Origin: Candidatus Aquidulcis sp.
GTDB taxonomy: Bacteria > Chloroflexota > Anaerolineae > UBA4142
Assembly (NCBI GenBank): GCA_020723345.1
Contig: DYJA01000020.1
Location: forward strand, 17,989-81,988
Direction of reading: 5' to 3'
DNA length: 64,000 bases
Part shown: positions 15,316-24,625 of the stretch, piece after piece
How the letters are laid out: the number at the start of each line of letters is the position of its first letter
How positions within the stretch are numbered: the first letter of the stretch is position 1
Position numbers and translations under genes: made by a program
The notes under the pieces: generated by a model
Databases searched by the model: none
Told to the model about the DNA's origin: nothing
Seen by the model: the letters and a program-made list of their open reading frames with translations, nothing else

Positions 15316-18300
15316 CTACGATGAGATGGGCAAAGAAACAATGAACGTCGTTCCCCTTCCCACTTGACTGGTCACTTCAATTTTGCCGTTATGTCCTTCG
15401 ACGAGTAATTTACAGAGCGCGAGTCCCAAGCCCATCCCGCGCGTCCTGGTTGTGAACATCGGTTGGAAAATCTTGTCCATAATCTCCGGCGCGATCCCGA
15501 CGCCGGTATCGCCGAAAGAAATGGCGACTTGATCGGCATCGTCTCGCGCGGCAATTGTCAGTGTGCCGCCATCCGGCATCGCCTGCGCCGCGTTGCGAAT
15601 CAGATTGCCAAAGACGATTTGCAGTTGCGCCGGATCTACCGACAGCACTGGCAGCGCGGCGTCGAATTGCTGCTGGACGGCGATGTGATTCGGGAGGACG
15701 ACTTGCGCCAACGCGGCGTCGATCAGTTCGCGCAGATTCGTTTTGCGGCGATAGGGCGGTTTGGGGCGCGCGAAATCGAGCAAACTGGTGATGACACGGT
15801 CAGACGCATCCACCTGCCGTTTGAGAATATCCATCGTCTCTTGAATGTCCGGATCCGGCGTCTTGAGCGACAGATTGAGCAGATAGACCGCGTTCTTGAT
15901 CGCGCCCAACGGGCTGCGGAGTTCGTGTCCGATCCCTCCGGCGAGTTGCCCCAACATCGCCAAGCGTTCCTGGCGAACGAGTTGTTCGTGCGCGTCGCGC
16001 AGTTCGCGCGCGCGATCTTCGACCATCTGCTCAAGACGCGTCGAGTATTCTTGGAGCGCGGCTTGCGCGCGTTTGCGCTCGGTGATGTTCTCCACGACGC
16101 TGAGAATTCTTGGAATCGTTCCGTCTGGCGCACGCAGCGGCACAGCGCGATAGAGTTGGTGCTGGTTGTTGATAAAGAGTTCAAAGGATTGCTCTTGACC
16201 CTCAAACGTTTTCAAGTAATGTTCGCGTACCGTTGGCGTTTGGTCGCCAAAGACCTGTTCCAACGCGAGTCCAACAAACTGATTTGGATCCAGATGCTGA
16301 TTCTTGAATTCCTGCCCGGAGGTAAAACCAATTGTCAAGTCTCGTTCGATGATCGAAAGATAGGAATTCGGATAGTTGTCGGCGATCGTGCGGAGGAGCG
16401 TCTCGTTTTCGCGCAGCCGTTCTTCTGCATGCTTGCGCTCGGTGATATCAATCGTGTAAATGCGCGCGACGTCGAATTGTGGCACATAGTAGATATTCTC
16501 GCCCAAAACCAAACCGTCGATCTCGACTTCCCGGTAAAGCATCTGAGATTGTTTAGCCGCGAAGGTTTGGAGAATCTCCGGCAGGTCGGGCGGGAGCAGG
16601 GCGCGCACATCTTGTTGTGTTCTACTAGCAAGAGCGCTTGCCGCGTCATTTTGATACGTGATCGTTCCCGTCGCATCCACTTCCAATACCGGATTGGGAT
16701 TCAAGCGTGGGAAAGAAGCCAGTCGTTCGATTTCTTGCTGCGCGCGTTTACGTTCGGTAATGTTGTCAAACACCGCCACAAAGTGTTCTCGCGCGGGGCT
16801 ATACACCGAAACTGAAAACCAAATTCCCAGCGCCGGTAAATAGGTCTCGAATTTTTCGGGTTGACCGGTCGACGCCACCCTGCCATAAATCTCGAAGAGT
16901 TCAGGATTGGTCGTTCGAATGCCGGGGACGACTTGGCTGACTTTTTGCCCGACCACATTCTTCAGTCCCGTGAGCATTTCAAACGCGGGATTGACATCCA
17001 GGTAGACAAAGTCGTATGGTTGCCCTTGCTCGAAAAGCATCTGGCAGTACGCATAACCTTCGAGCATATTCTCAAAGAGAGAGCGATAGCGTTCTTCGCT
17101 CGCACGCAACGCGTCTTCCGCCCGCTTGCGCTCGGTAATGTCGGAATTGATCCCCGTCATCCGCAACGGCTTGCCGTCCGCATCCCAAATCACTTGACCA
17201 TTGGCTTTGATCACGCGGACCGTCCCATTGGGCCAGACAACTCGGAACTCGGTGTCGTATGCGCGTTCGCCGCGGCGCGCTTGCTCCGAGATTTCGTTGC
17301 TGGGCGCGCGGTCATCCGGATGGACGCCGTTCAGCCACGCTTCGTACGCGCCGGGAAAATCTTCTTTTTTGATGCCGTAAAGTTCGTACATCCGGTCGTC
17401 CCAGACCAATACGTTCTTTTGGATATCCCAATCCCAAATTCCCAGGTGCGCCGCGCGTGTTGCCAAATCCAACCGTTCTGCCAACTTGTTGATCCGGGCT
17501 TCTGTCTCTTTGCGTGCGGTAATGTCGCGATTGCTCGCGCGCCGACCGAGCCAGCGCCCATCGTCGCCATACACCGGTACGCAAACGTGATTGAGCCACC
17601 GCTCGGCGCCGCCGCGCGTGATGATCCGAAAATCGACCGCGGCAGTTTCGCTTTTTTCGAATCCGTCGTGCAAGTGCGAATTGAGCAACGCGCGGTCGTC
17701 GGGATGGATGAGCGTGCGCAGCAAGTTCGGCTCGCGCATAAATTCTTCCGCGCGATAACCGGTGATGCGCTCGCACGCGGGCGAAACGTAAATGTGCCTG
17801 CCCTCCGGACTGACCCAGTATTCCCAATCGTACGTAAAATTCGCGACGGTACGAAAACGCTCTTCGTTTTCGCGCAGCAATTGCTCCGCGCGCTTGCGTT
17901 CAGTAATGTCGCTGATGCTGGAAAGAATGCACGTTTGACCGCCAGACGTAAAGATGCTCGCCGAGATCAAGCCGAAGAGGATCGAACCGTCTTTTTTGCG
18001 GAAGCGAAATTCGCGCGCGGCAACCGGCGCGCCTTTGCCAAATTCCGCCACAAAGCGCGCGCGGTCGTGTTGGTCCACCCACAAGTTCAATTCCAACGTC
18101 GTTTTGCCGATACATTCGGCGGCGGAATATCCGGCGATCTGGGTAAAGCCCTCGTTCACTTCGATGATCTTGCCATCCAACGCGCGGGTGATCATGATCG
18201 CGTACGGCGACGAGCGGAACGCGAGCGCGAATCTTCGCTCGCTCTCTCCCAACACCTGCTCGGCATGGCGGCGCTCGGTGGTTTGTGCCTGAACGTCCTG

Positions 18301-18951
18301 TTCCAATCGCCGCGTGACCATCAAGATCAACGCGAACGTCAGCGCGATGCAGAGGATTTGATTGATCAGAATGAAAAGCGCTTGGATGGGTGGCGACTCG
18401 AAGAAACTGCTCGTCGCCGGAAGCGGCAGCAAGATCAATTCGACGATGCGAGCCAACGCGACCAGTACGTACAACAGAAAAACAATGCCGACCTGGCGGG
18501 TGATCGGACGCAACGATAGATCGACGCGGCGCAACAGCAGCCACGCGCTTTGCCCGGTCAACAGAATGGTCGCCGCAGAGATCACGATCGTGCGAATCGA
18601 AATATCCGGCTGGATGAACGTAAAGTACGCCATCAGCCCGACAAAACCGACGATGCCGATCCAGTTGTGAGTTTGCGAACTCGGTTTGCCGACAAAACGC
18701 TCCAACCCGATGAAGATGCAGAGCGCGCCAATCTGAATCGATGCATTTCCGATGACGATAGAACCGAGATCCGGCGCAATGCCGCGCAGCATGACGAGTA
18801 GAATCCCCACGGCTTGGAGGACATAATCGACCAGCCATAATCCCAACCCCGCATACCGTTGCCGGTTCTGATGCCACAACAGCGCGATGAATAACATGAT
18901 CAGCGTATTGGTGATCACGTAGCTGAATACGATTGTCTTCATTTCGAACAT
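15316..18951 (-). CDS. Membrane histidine kinase with six PAS domains
   Basis: This is a 1211-aa sensor kinase. The N-terminus (residues 1-215) has about seven hydrophobic helices starting MKTIVFSYVITNTLIMLF, a membrane sensor module. Six PAS domains follow, each closed by the DITERKRAE-type linker. The kinase core has the H-box GIGHELRSPLGAI, the N-box NLIRNAAQAM and the G-boxes DTGVGI and GMGLGLAL. No receiver is attached. The start at 18951 (MFEMKT) has AAAGGAA upstream; a longer frame to 18990 is possible. It is followed 39 bp later by the double-receiver gene, its likely phosphoacceptor. Several PAS domains in series suggest redox, light or ligand integration, but no cofactor motif is evident. 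Confidence 0.9.
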   Translation of the reverse strand: MFEMKTIVFSYVITNTLIMLFIALLWHQNRQRYAGLGLWLVDYVLQAVGILLVMLRGIAPDLGSIVIGNASIQIGALCIFIGLERFVGKPSSQTHNWIGIVGFVGLMAYFTFIQPDISIRTIVISAATILLTGQSAWLLLRRVDLSLRPITRQVGIVFLLYVLVALARIVELILLPLPATSSFFESPPIQALFILINQILCIALTFALILMVTRRLEQDVQAQTTERRHAEQVLGESERRFALAFRSSPYAIMITRALDGKIIEVNEGFTQIAGYSAAECIGKTTLELNLWVDQHDRARFVAEFGKGAPVAAREFRFRKKDGSILFGLISASIFTSGGQTCILSSISDITERKRAEQLLRENEERFRTVANFTYDWEYWVSPEGRHIYVSPACERITGYRAEEFMREPNLLRTLIHPDDRALLNSHLHDGFEKSETAAVDFRIITRGGAERWLNHVCVPVYGDDGRWLGRRASNRDITARKETEARINKLAERLDLATRAAHLGIWDWDIQKNVLVWDDRMYELYGIKKEDFPGAYEAWLNGVHPDDRAPSNEISEQARRGERAYDTEFRVVWPNGTVRVIKANGQVIWDADGKPLRMTGINSDITERKRAEDALRASEERYRSLFENMLEGYAYCQMLFEQGQPYDFVYLDVNPAFEMLTGLKNVVGQKVSQVVPGIRTTNPELFEIYGRVASTGQPEKFETYLPALGIWFSVSVYSPAREHFVAVFDNITERKRAQQEIERLASFPRLNPNPVLEVDATGTITYQNDAASALASRTQQDVRALLPPDLPEILQTFAAKQSQMLYREVEIDGLVLGENIYYVPQFDVARIYTIDITERKHAEERLRENETLLRTIADNYPNSYLSIIERDLTIGFTSGQEFKNQHLDPNQFVGLALEQVFGDQTPTVREHYLKTFEGQEQSFELFINNQHQLYRAVPLRAPDGTIPRILSVVENITERKRAQAALQEYSTRLEQMVEDRARELRDAHEQLVRQERLAMLGQLAGGIGHELRSPLGAIKNAVYLLNLSLKTPDPDIQETMDILKRQVDASDRVITSLLDFARPKPPYRRKTNLRELIDAALAQVVLPNHIAVQQQFDAALPVLSVDPAQLQIVFGNLIRNAAQAMPDGGTLTIAARDDADQVAISFGDTGVGIAPEIMDKIFQPMFTTRTRGMGLGLALCKLLVEGHNGKIEVTSQVGRGTTFIVSLPISS

Positions 18952-18990
18952 AGCATCGTTCCTTTGGTTGAACTGTTCATCTCTCGTCAA

Positions 18991-19071
18991 TCGGGTGATT
19001 AGGGATTGGGTGATTGGGCAACTGATTGACTAATCAACTAGTTGACTGATTGACCAATTGACTAATCACCC
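18991..19071. repeat. GATTGGGTGATTGG word repeat, palindromic
   Basis: GGGTGATTAG (18993-19002) and CTAATCACCC (19062-19071) are exact inverted ends. Between them lie stuttered GATTGAC and TTGACTAATCAA words. The right end contains the TAG stop of the REC-PAS kinase gene, so the repeat defines the C-terminus of that protein. Confidence 0.7.
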
Positions 19072-20561
19072 ATTGGCAACACAATCGTAAACGTCGTCCC
19101 TTTACCGATTTGGCTTGTTACGTGTATTCGACCGCCATGTCCTTCGACGAGCAATTTGCACAATGCCAAGCCCAGTCCCAACCCGCGCGCTTTGGTCGTG
19201 AACATCGGCTGAAAAATCTTGTCGAGCAGTTCGGGCGCGATCCCGACGCCGGTATCGCCGAACGAAATTTCGATTTCCTGCTCCGCTGCGTGCGCGGCAA
19301 TCGTCAACTGCCCGCCCTCCGGCATCGCTTGCGCCGCGTTGCGAATCAAATTGCCGAAGACGATTTGGAGTTGATCGGGATCCGCCTGCAACTCCGGCAG
19401 CGTCTCCGCGAATTCACGCCGGACGACGATGTTTTCCGGGAGCGCGCTCTGCGCGAGCGCGAGATCCAGAATGTCGCGCACATCCGTTGGGCGATGGTGC
19501 GGCGGCTGCGGGCGCGCAAAATCCATCAAACTGGTGATGACGTGTTCGGAATTGGCGACCTGCTTTTCGAGAATCTGTAGAATTTCCGTCATTTCGGGAT
19601 CGGGGGATGGCTGCGCGAGTTTGAGCAAATAGAGCGCGTTCTTGATCGCGCCGAGCGGTGAGCGCAATTCGTGACTGATGCCGCCCGCGATTTGCCCCAA
19701 AACGGCAAGGCGTTCCTGACGCAGCAATTGGTCTTGCGCGACGCGCAGTTCGCGCGTACGCGCTTGTACCATTTGCTCCAACCGTTCCGAGTACTCTTTG
19801 AGCGCGGCTTGCGCGCGTGTATGTTCAGTAATATCGCGCGCGGTCGAGAGCGCGCCGGTCACCTTGCCTTGCGCGTCTTTGAGCGTCCGACACCACCACG
19901 CCAACAGACGTTTTTCGCCGTCGTGACGCCGTTGCCAACTCTCGACATAGATCACATCTTCTTTGCCGTTGAACAGCGGTTGAACAATTTGGTAGGTATC
20001 TTGGTCGCCCTCAAAATAGAACGCGGCTTCTTTGCCGATCACGTCCGCGCCGAAAAATTCCAACCCCGCCTGATTTGCCCAGGTATATACTTTGGCGTTG
20101 TCCACTTCCATGATAATGTCCGGCATTGCCGCCAGCGTGGCTTGATAACGTTCGGATAATCGGCGCAGCGCGTCCTCCGCCGACTTGATCCGCAACAATG
20201 CCTGCACCCGCGCGAACAATTCGCGATTGGAAACCGGACGCGCGACATAGTCGTCTGCCCCGGCTTCGATGCCATTGGCTCGACTTTCGGAATCGGTCTT
20301 GGTGCTGGAAAGCAAAACGACAAACGCGCGCGCGGCGACCGGATCGGCTTTGATTCGTCGACAAACCTCGACGCCATCCAAATCGCGCAGCGCGACATCC
20401 AGCAAAATCAGATCAGGCGATTGTTCTTGCGCCGCGCGCAAACCCTCCTTGCCTGTCGACGCCTCGATGACTTGGTACCCAACCGATTGCAGGACCCGAC
20501 TGACGACGCGCAGATTTGCCGCGGCATTATCCACAATCAAAATACGCGGGGATTCGTTCAC
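19062..20561 (-). CDS. REC-PAS histidine kinase
   Basis: This is a 499-aa soluble hybrid kinase with the receiver at the N-terminus. The receiver (residues 5-120) has ILIVDNAAANLRVV, the acceptor Asp in LILLDVALRDLDG and Lys replaced in the ARPVSNRE context. A PAS domain (about 140-255) follows, then a coiled coil and the kinase core with H-box GISHELRSPLGAI, NLIRNAAQAM, DTGVGI and GLGLGLAL. A GTG start at 20561 was chosen because AAGGAG lies 7 bp upstream; the ATG at 20594 has none. It starts 37 bp after the upstream CHASE4 kinase. REC-first kinases often receive phosphate from another kinase, so it probably works under its neighbour. Confidence 0.85.
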   Translation of the reverse strand: MNESPRILIVDNAAANLRVVSRVLQSVGYQVIEASTGKEGLRAAQEQSPDLILLDVALRDLDGVEVCRRIKADPVAARAFVVLLSSTKTDSESRANGIEAGADDYVARPVSNRELFARVQALLRIKSAEDALRRLSERYQATLAAMPDIIMEVDNAKVYTWANQAGLEFFGADVIGKEAAFYFEGDQDTYQIVQPLFNGKEDVIYVESWQRRHDGEKRLLAWWCRTLKDAQGKVTGALSTARDITEHTRAQAALKEYSERLEQMVQARTRELRVAQDQLLRQERLAVLGQIAGGISHELRSPLGAIKNALYLLKLAQPSPDPEMTEILQILEKQVANSEHVITSLMDFARPQPPHHRPTDVRDILDLALAQSALPENIVVRREFAETLPELQADPDQLQIVFGNLIRNAAQAMPEGGQLTIAAHAAEQEIEISFGDTGVGIAPELLDKIFQPMFTTKARGLGLGLALCKLLVEGHGGRIHVTSQIGKGTTFTIVLPMGD

Positions 20562-20597
20562 CTGATTTCTCCTTGAGACGCGTCCGGTCTCCAAACC

Positions 20598-23500
20598 TTA
20601 GCGGTCTTGCGCTCGACCGCGCGGCAACGACACGACGAACGTCGTCCCCTTGCCCACCACACTCGTCACGACAATCGCGCCGCCGTGCGCCTCGACGATG
20701 ATTCGGCTCAATGCCAAGCCCAAACCGATGCCTTTGGCTTTAGTCGTGTACAACGGTTGGAACACTTTGTCAAGCGCGTCCGGCGCAATCCCAACGCCGG
20801 TGTCGCTGACGGTCACTTGCGCTTGGTCGCCGACGAGTTGCGTCGCGATGGTGAGTTGCCCGCCGTGCGGCATGGCTTGCGCCGCGTTGGTGATCAAGTT
20901 GCCCAACACCAGTCGCATTTGTTCCGCGTCGACTTGCAGCGGCGGCAAACTCTCGTCGGCTTGCCACGCGACGGCAATGTTTTGCGGAATGTTGCACTGA
21001 CAAATCGCCGCGTCCACCACGCGCGACAATTGCGTCGGTTGCAAGGCGGGCGTCTTGGGGCGCGCGAAATCCAACAAACTGTTGATGATGCGCGCGCTCA
21101 CGTCGATCTGCTGATCGAGAATGTCCATCATTTCGCGCGCGTCCGGCGCGGGGTGTTCGACCACCATCTTGAAATAGTACGCCGCGTTCTTGATCGCGCT
21201 GAGCGGCGACCGCAATTCGTGCGCGATGCCGCCCGCCAGTTGCCCCAGCACCGCGAGCCGTTCTTGGCGGATGAGTTGTTCTTGCGCGTCGCGCAGTTCG
21301 CGCGTGCGCGCCGCGACCATCTGCTCCAGCCGCTCCGAGTACTCTTTGCGTTCGGTAATATCGCGCGCGATGTGAAACGTCCCGGCAATCTGCCCGTCCT
21401 GGCGCAACGTGCGCCCGCGAACTTCGAGCGCGATGCGCTGCTGGTCACGCGTGAGGGCTTGCAGTTCAAACCGTTCGACGTCCTCTCCCTGGAGCACGCG
21501 TTGGAGCGCCGCCTGCGCGGCATCGCGCGTCTCTGGCGCGATAAACGCCAAAGGACTTGTGCCCCGCAACTCCGCTTCACTGTGACCGAGCGCGTTACAC
21601 GCGGCGCGATTCACCAACGTAAAGCGACCCGCCGCGTCCAGCGCGAAAATCAAATCATTCGCCTGCTCGATGTACGTGCGCCAGCGTTCCTCGCTTTCGC
21701 GCAACGCGCGCTCCAATTGCTTTTGTTCCGTAATGTCGTGCGCGATGCCGCGCACGATCGGTTCGGCGACGCCTTCGGTGCGGAGCGTGTTGTGGTACTC
21801 CCAGATGCGCTTTTCGCCCGCGCGCGTCTGAACCACCATCACACCATGCGCGCCCCCATCGCGTTGAATCCGCGCCAAGTATTCATCCATCTGCTCGCGC
21901 ACTTCGGGCGCAAGCAGGTCGCGGAGATTCACCCGCGTGACGGCAGTCGGTTCGTATCCGAGCAGGTCGAGCGCCCACTGATTGGCGGAGAGGAACCGCC
22001 CTTGCAGATCGTGCGTGCAGATCAAGGCGTGGCTGTGCTCGACCAGATCGCGATAGCGCTCCTCGCTTTCGCGCAGCGCCACTTCGGCGTTTTTGCGCGC
22101 CGTAACATCCGACATCACACCGGAGATTCCCGCAACCGCTGCATCTTTGATGATCAAGCGGCTCGAACTCCGAATGTAACGCACCTGTCCATTCTTATCG
22201 AAGATGCGGTACTCGAATGGTTCGATCTCACCGCGCATCGTCCGGTGGTAACTCTCCAGCAAACTGGGCAAATCGCCGGGATGAACGAAATCGGTAAAAC
22301 GCCTGCCCAGCAGATCCTCCATTTTGTACGCGCTGAGTCGTTCGACGACCGGGCTCACAAAAGTGAATCGCCCATCGAGATCCAACGTATAGATTACTTC
22401 GTTGATATTTTCGACCAGCGCGCGATATTTCTCCTCCGATTCTCGCAACGCCTCTTCTGCCTGCTTGTGTTTGGTCAGATCGTGAATCAAAACCAGCGCC
22501 GCCGGTTTCTCGCGATACGTGATCAACGCCGCGTTGATCTCGACCGGCACCGTGACGCCATCTTTGCGGTGAAGCGTCGTCTCGTAGGTGGCATTCACGT
22601 CCTCGCCCGCGAGCCGGCGCTGATAACGTTCCAACAAGGCGGGCAGATCGTCGGCAGAAAGATGATTGATGAAGGGCGTGTCCACGACTTCGTCGAACGC
22701 GCCGCCCCAGGCGTCCAAAATTCGCGGGTTTGCGTATTGCACCAACCCATCTTGCAGAATGACGATGCCGTCGTTCGCGCGTTCGACCAACGTCCGGTAT
22801 TTTTCTTCGCTTTCGCGCAGCGCTTCTGCCGCGCGCTTGCGCTCCGTAATGTCGAGCGCGAACCCGGTCACGCCCACGACCTGATCGTTCTCCATCTGCG
22901 GCAGACCCAAGAGTTCCACTGTCACAATGTCGCCGGTTTTGGAAAGAATGCGCCGTTCGGCGTATTTGGGTAATTCGCCGCGGAGGGCTTGTTGGAAAAC
23001 TTGCTGCATTTCCGGCACATCTTGCGGCGGAACGATCTCGGCGAACGAACGCCCCAGCCATTCCGCGCGCGTCCAACCGGTGATTTGCTCGAACGCGGGA
23101 TTGAGCGCGGTGAATCGACCGGCAGAATCCAACGCGTAGATGATCATCGGCGCGCCTTCGAACAGCGCGCGATAGCGCTGCTCGCTCGTCTGGATCGCTT
23201 GCAGCATCCGGTTGATCTCGCGCGCCAAACTGGCGATTTCGTCGCTGCCGCGCGCCAAGACCCGCCGCGCCGGATCGCCGTCCGCACCGACGCGCCGGAC
23301 GTTTTCGCTGAGGCGCGCGAGCCGGGACAGCACCAGGCGTTCTATTCCAAAAGCAATCAGCACGTAACCGACAATGCCCGCGCCCAGCAAGAGCGCGATC
23401 AAATAGGTTTTGCTGAGATTGCCTTGTTGATAAATATCGCGCGCCGCCTCGGCGCGCAGCACGAACGCCGGACGATCATAAATATCGTTCACCAGCGCAT

Positions 23501-24230
23501 AGCCCGCGACGGTTTGCTCACTAAGCGCGCGAACGACGACAGGCATTTGCTCCGACAGCGCGGCGCGCGCGGCTTGAACATCGGCGGGGAGCGGCGCGTG
23601 GTCCAAGCGCTGGATCGCCAAAGACAATTGCGTAATCTGCGCCAAGCGCGCGGTTTCGGCAGGATCCAGCCATCGTCCAAAAATCAGCGTGCCGCGTGAG
23701 GGTCCTTCGTCCTGACTCGTCAAAATTGGCAGCGCGGCAACCAGCAAGGGACCTTCGGGCAAAACCACAACGCCCTGCACACCGCTTTTGTCGTCGGGAT
23801 GATTCAGGAGCAAACTATCGCGCGTCAGATGTTCCGCTAAACTTGCCGGAGCAGGAACCTCGGTGCGGCGCGATAAATCGTAACCCTTGGCGATCACGAC
23901 GCGCCCGGAAGAATGGACAAACACCATCAAATTGAGTTTGAGATTGGCGAAAGCGGAATCGGTAAGATTCGCCTCGATGTACTCGCCGTTGCCGTCCTCG
24001 ACGAACGCGTAGGTGTCGTCCCACCACGCCCAATCGCTTGCCGCGCTGACCAGCTGCGCGCGATTGACCGCCAACGCGTTCAGCGCGCGCGCGGTATTCT
24101 CGCGCATCGCGCGCTCTTCCAACCGCGCGAAACTATCGGACAATACGATTTCCAAGACCAAGTACGAAACGGCGAGCAGACTCGCCAGGATGACGCTGCT
24201 CACGAGCAACGCTTTACGCCGCAGTGACAT
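20598..24230 (-). CDS. CHASE4-HAMP-PAS5 membrane histidine kinase
   Basis: This is a 1210-aa sensor kinase. Two membrane helices (residues 8-28 and about 280-302) flank an extracytoplasmic CHASE4-type domain, recognisable by ASDWAWWDDTYAFVEDGN. A HAMP linker (about 303-355) is followed by five PAS domains, each starting with a SEEKYR- or SEQRYR-type motif. The kinase core has H-box GIAHELRSPLSAI, NLITNAAQAM, DTGVGI and GIGLGLAL. The start at 24230 (MSLRRK) has GGAGAAGG just upstream. It is the first gene of the five-gene sensory cluster, so an external ligand is probably the entry signal for the cluster. Confidence 0.9.
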   Translation of the reverse strand: MSLRRKALLVSSVILASLLAVSYLVLEIVLSDSFARLEERAMRENTARALNALAVNRAQLVSAASDWAWWDDTYAFVEDGNGEYIEANLTDSAFANLKLNLMVFVHSSGRVVIAKGYDLSRRTEVPAPASLAEHLTRDSLLLNHPDDKSGVQGVVVLPEGPLLVAALPILTSQDEGPSRGTLIFGRWLDPAETARLAQITQLSLAIQRLDHAPLPADVQAARAALSEQMPVVVRALSEQTVAGYALVNDIYDRPAFVLRAEAARDIYQQGNLSKTYLIALLLGAGIVGYVLIAFGIERLVLSRLARLSENVRRVGADGDPARRVLARGSDEIASLAREINRMLQAIQTSEQRYRALFEGAPMIIYALDSAGRFTALNPAFEQITGWTRAEWLGRSFAEIVPPQDVPEMQQVFQQALRGELPKYAERRILSKTGDIVTVELLGLPQMENDQVVGVTGFALDITERKRAAEALRESEEKYRTLVERANDGIVILQDGLVQYANPRILDAWGGAFDEVVDTPFINHLSADDLPALLERYQRRLAGEDVNATYETTLHRKDGVTVPVEINAALITYREKPAALVLIHDLTKHKQAEEALRESEEKYRALVENINEVIYTLDLDGRFTFVSPVVERLSAYKMEDLLGRRFTDFVHPGDLPSLLESYHRTMRGEIEPFEYRIFDKNGQVRYIRSSSRLIIKDAAVAGISGVMSDVTARKNAEVALRESEERYRDLVEHSHALICTHDLQGRFLSANQWALDLLGYEPTAVTRVNLRDLLAPEVREQMDEYLARIQRDGGAHGVMVVQTRAGEKRIWEYHNTLRTEGVAEPIVRGIAHDITEQKQLERALRESEERWRTYIEQANDLIFALDAAGRFTLVNRAACNALGHSEAELRGTSPLAFIAPETRDAAQAALQRVLQGEDVERFELQALTRDQQRIALEVRGRTLRQDGQIAGTFHIARDITERKEYSERLEQMVAARTRELRDAQEQLIRQERLAVLGQLAGGIAHELRSPLSAIKNAAYYFKMVVEHPAPDAREMMDILDQQIDVSARIINSLLDFARPKTPALQPTQLSRVVDAAICQCNIPQNIAVAWQADESLPPLQVDAEQMRLVLGNLITNAAQAMPHGGQLTIATQLVGDQAQVTVSDTGVGIAPDALDKVFQPLYTTKAKGIGLGLALSRIIVEAHGGAIVVTSVVGKGTTFVVSLPRGRAQDR

Positions 24231-24242
24231 AACCTTCTCCAT

Positions 24243-24625
24243 TCGATCCGGGACAATCCTACTACGTTGTTCTCAACTTTTTCCTCAATACGCATCCACT
24301 TTTGAATACGGATGCAGTATAACTATCGTACCACGTACGCAAGTCTTCTGTCAATAGTACGTGTTAGGGTGTGTGTGCGTCAAACTTTTGGGTGACTCGC
24401 TGCGGGCGATTGAAATCGCGCCAACGCATGGCGAATTCGACCTGCGTCGAATCTCTTTCCAAAAATGCGACGCACACTCTATCAGGGCTTTCACTCGCGC
24501 TGAAGCGCATACTACTTTCTGGATAGGAGCGCGCAGTGGGCGCGGTTGCGAGGGGAAAAAAGCAAAGCAATCCCCAACATACTCGGAGATTGCTTTGCTC
24601 TCGCAATAACACGGTGGTGACTGTT
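24243..24625. other. Intergenic stretch between two sensor kinases
   Basis: No gene is seen. Near 24240-24360 is the leader of the CHASE4 kinase; GCATCC and GGATGC (minus strand) could form a small hairpin, and a TATACT resembles a -10 without a clear -35. Further right are hairpin modules GCGATTGAAATCGC (about 24406) and GCGCTGAAGCGC (about 24497), then a shortened TCATTGCGAG-type palindrome at 24545-24610. Confidence 0.5.
24545..24610. repeat. Short TCATTGCGAG-type palindromic element
   Basis: GTTGCGAG and CTCGCAATAAC flank an inner stem of AGCAAAGCAATC and GATTGCTTTGCT. It is a compact relative of the 122-bp elements and lies just past the stop of the kinase at 24626, where it could act as a terminator. 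Confidence 0.6.

Noticed and set aside
15463..22973. Several long plus-strand frames (450, 552 and 788 codons) opposite the sensor kinases
   Set aside because: They repeat in step with the PAS domains on the other strand and look like mirrored codon bias, not proteins.
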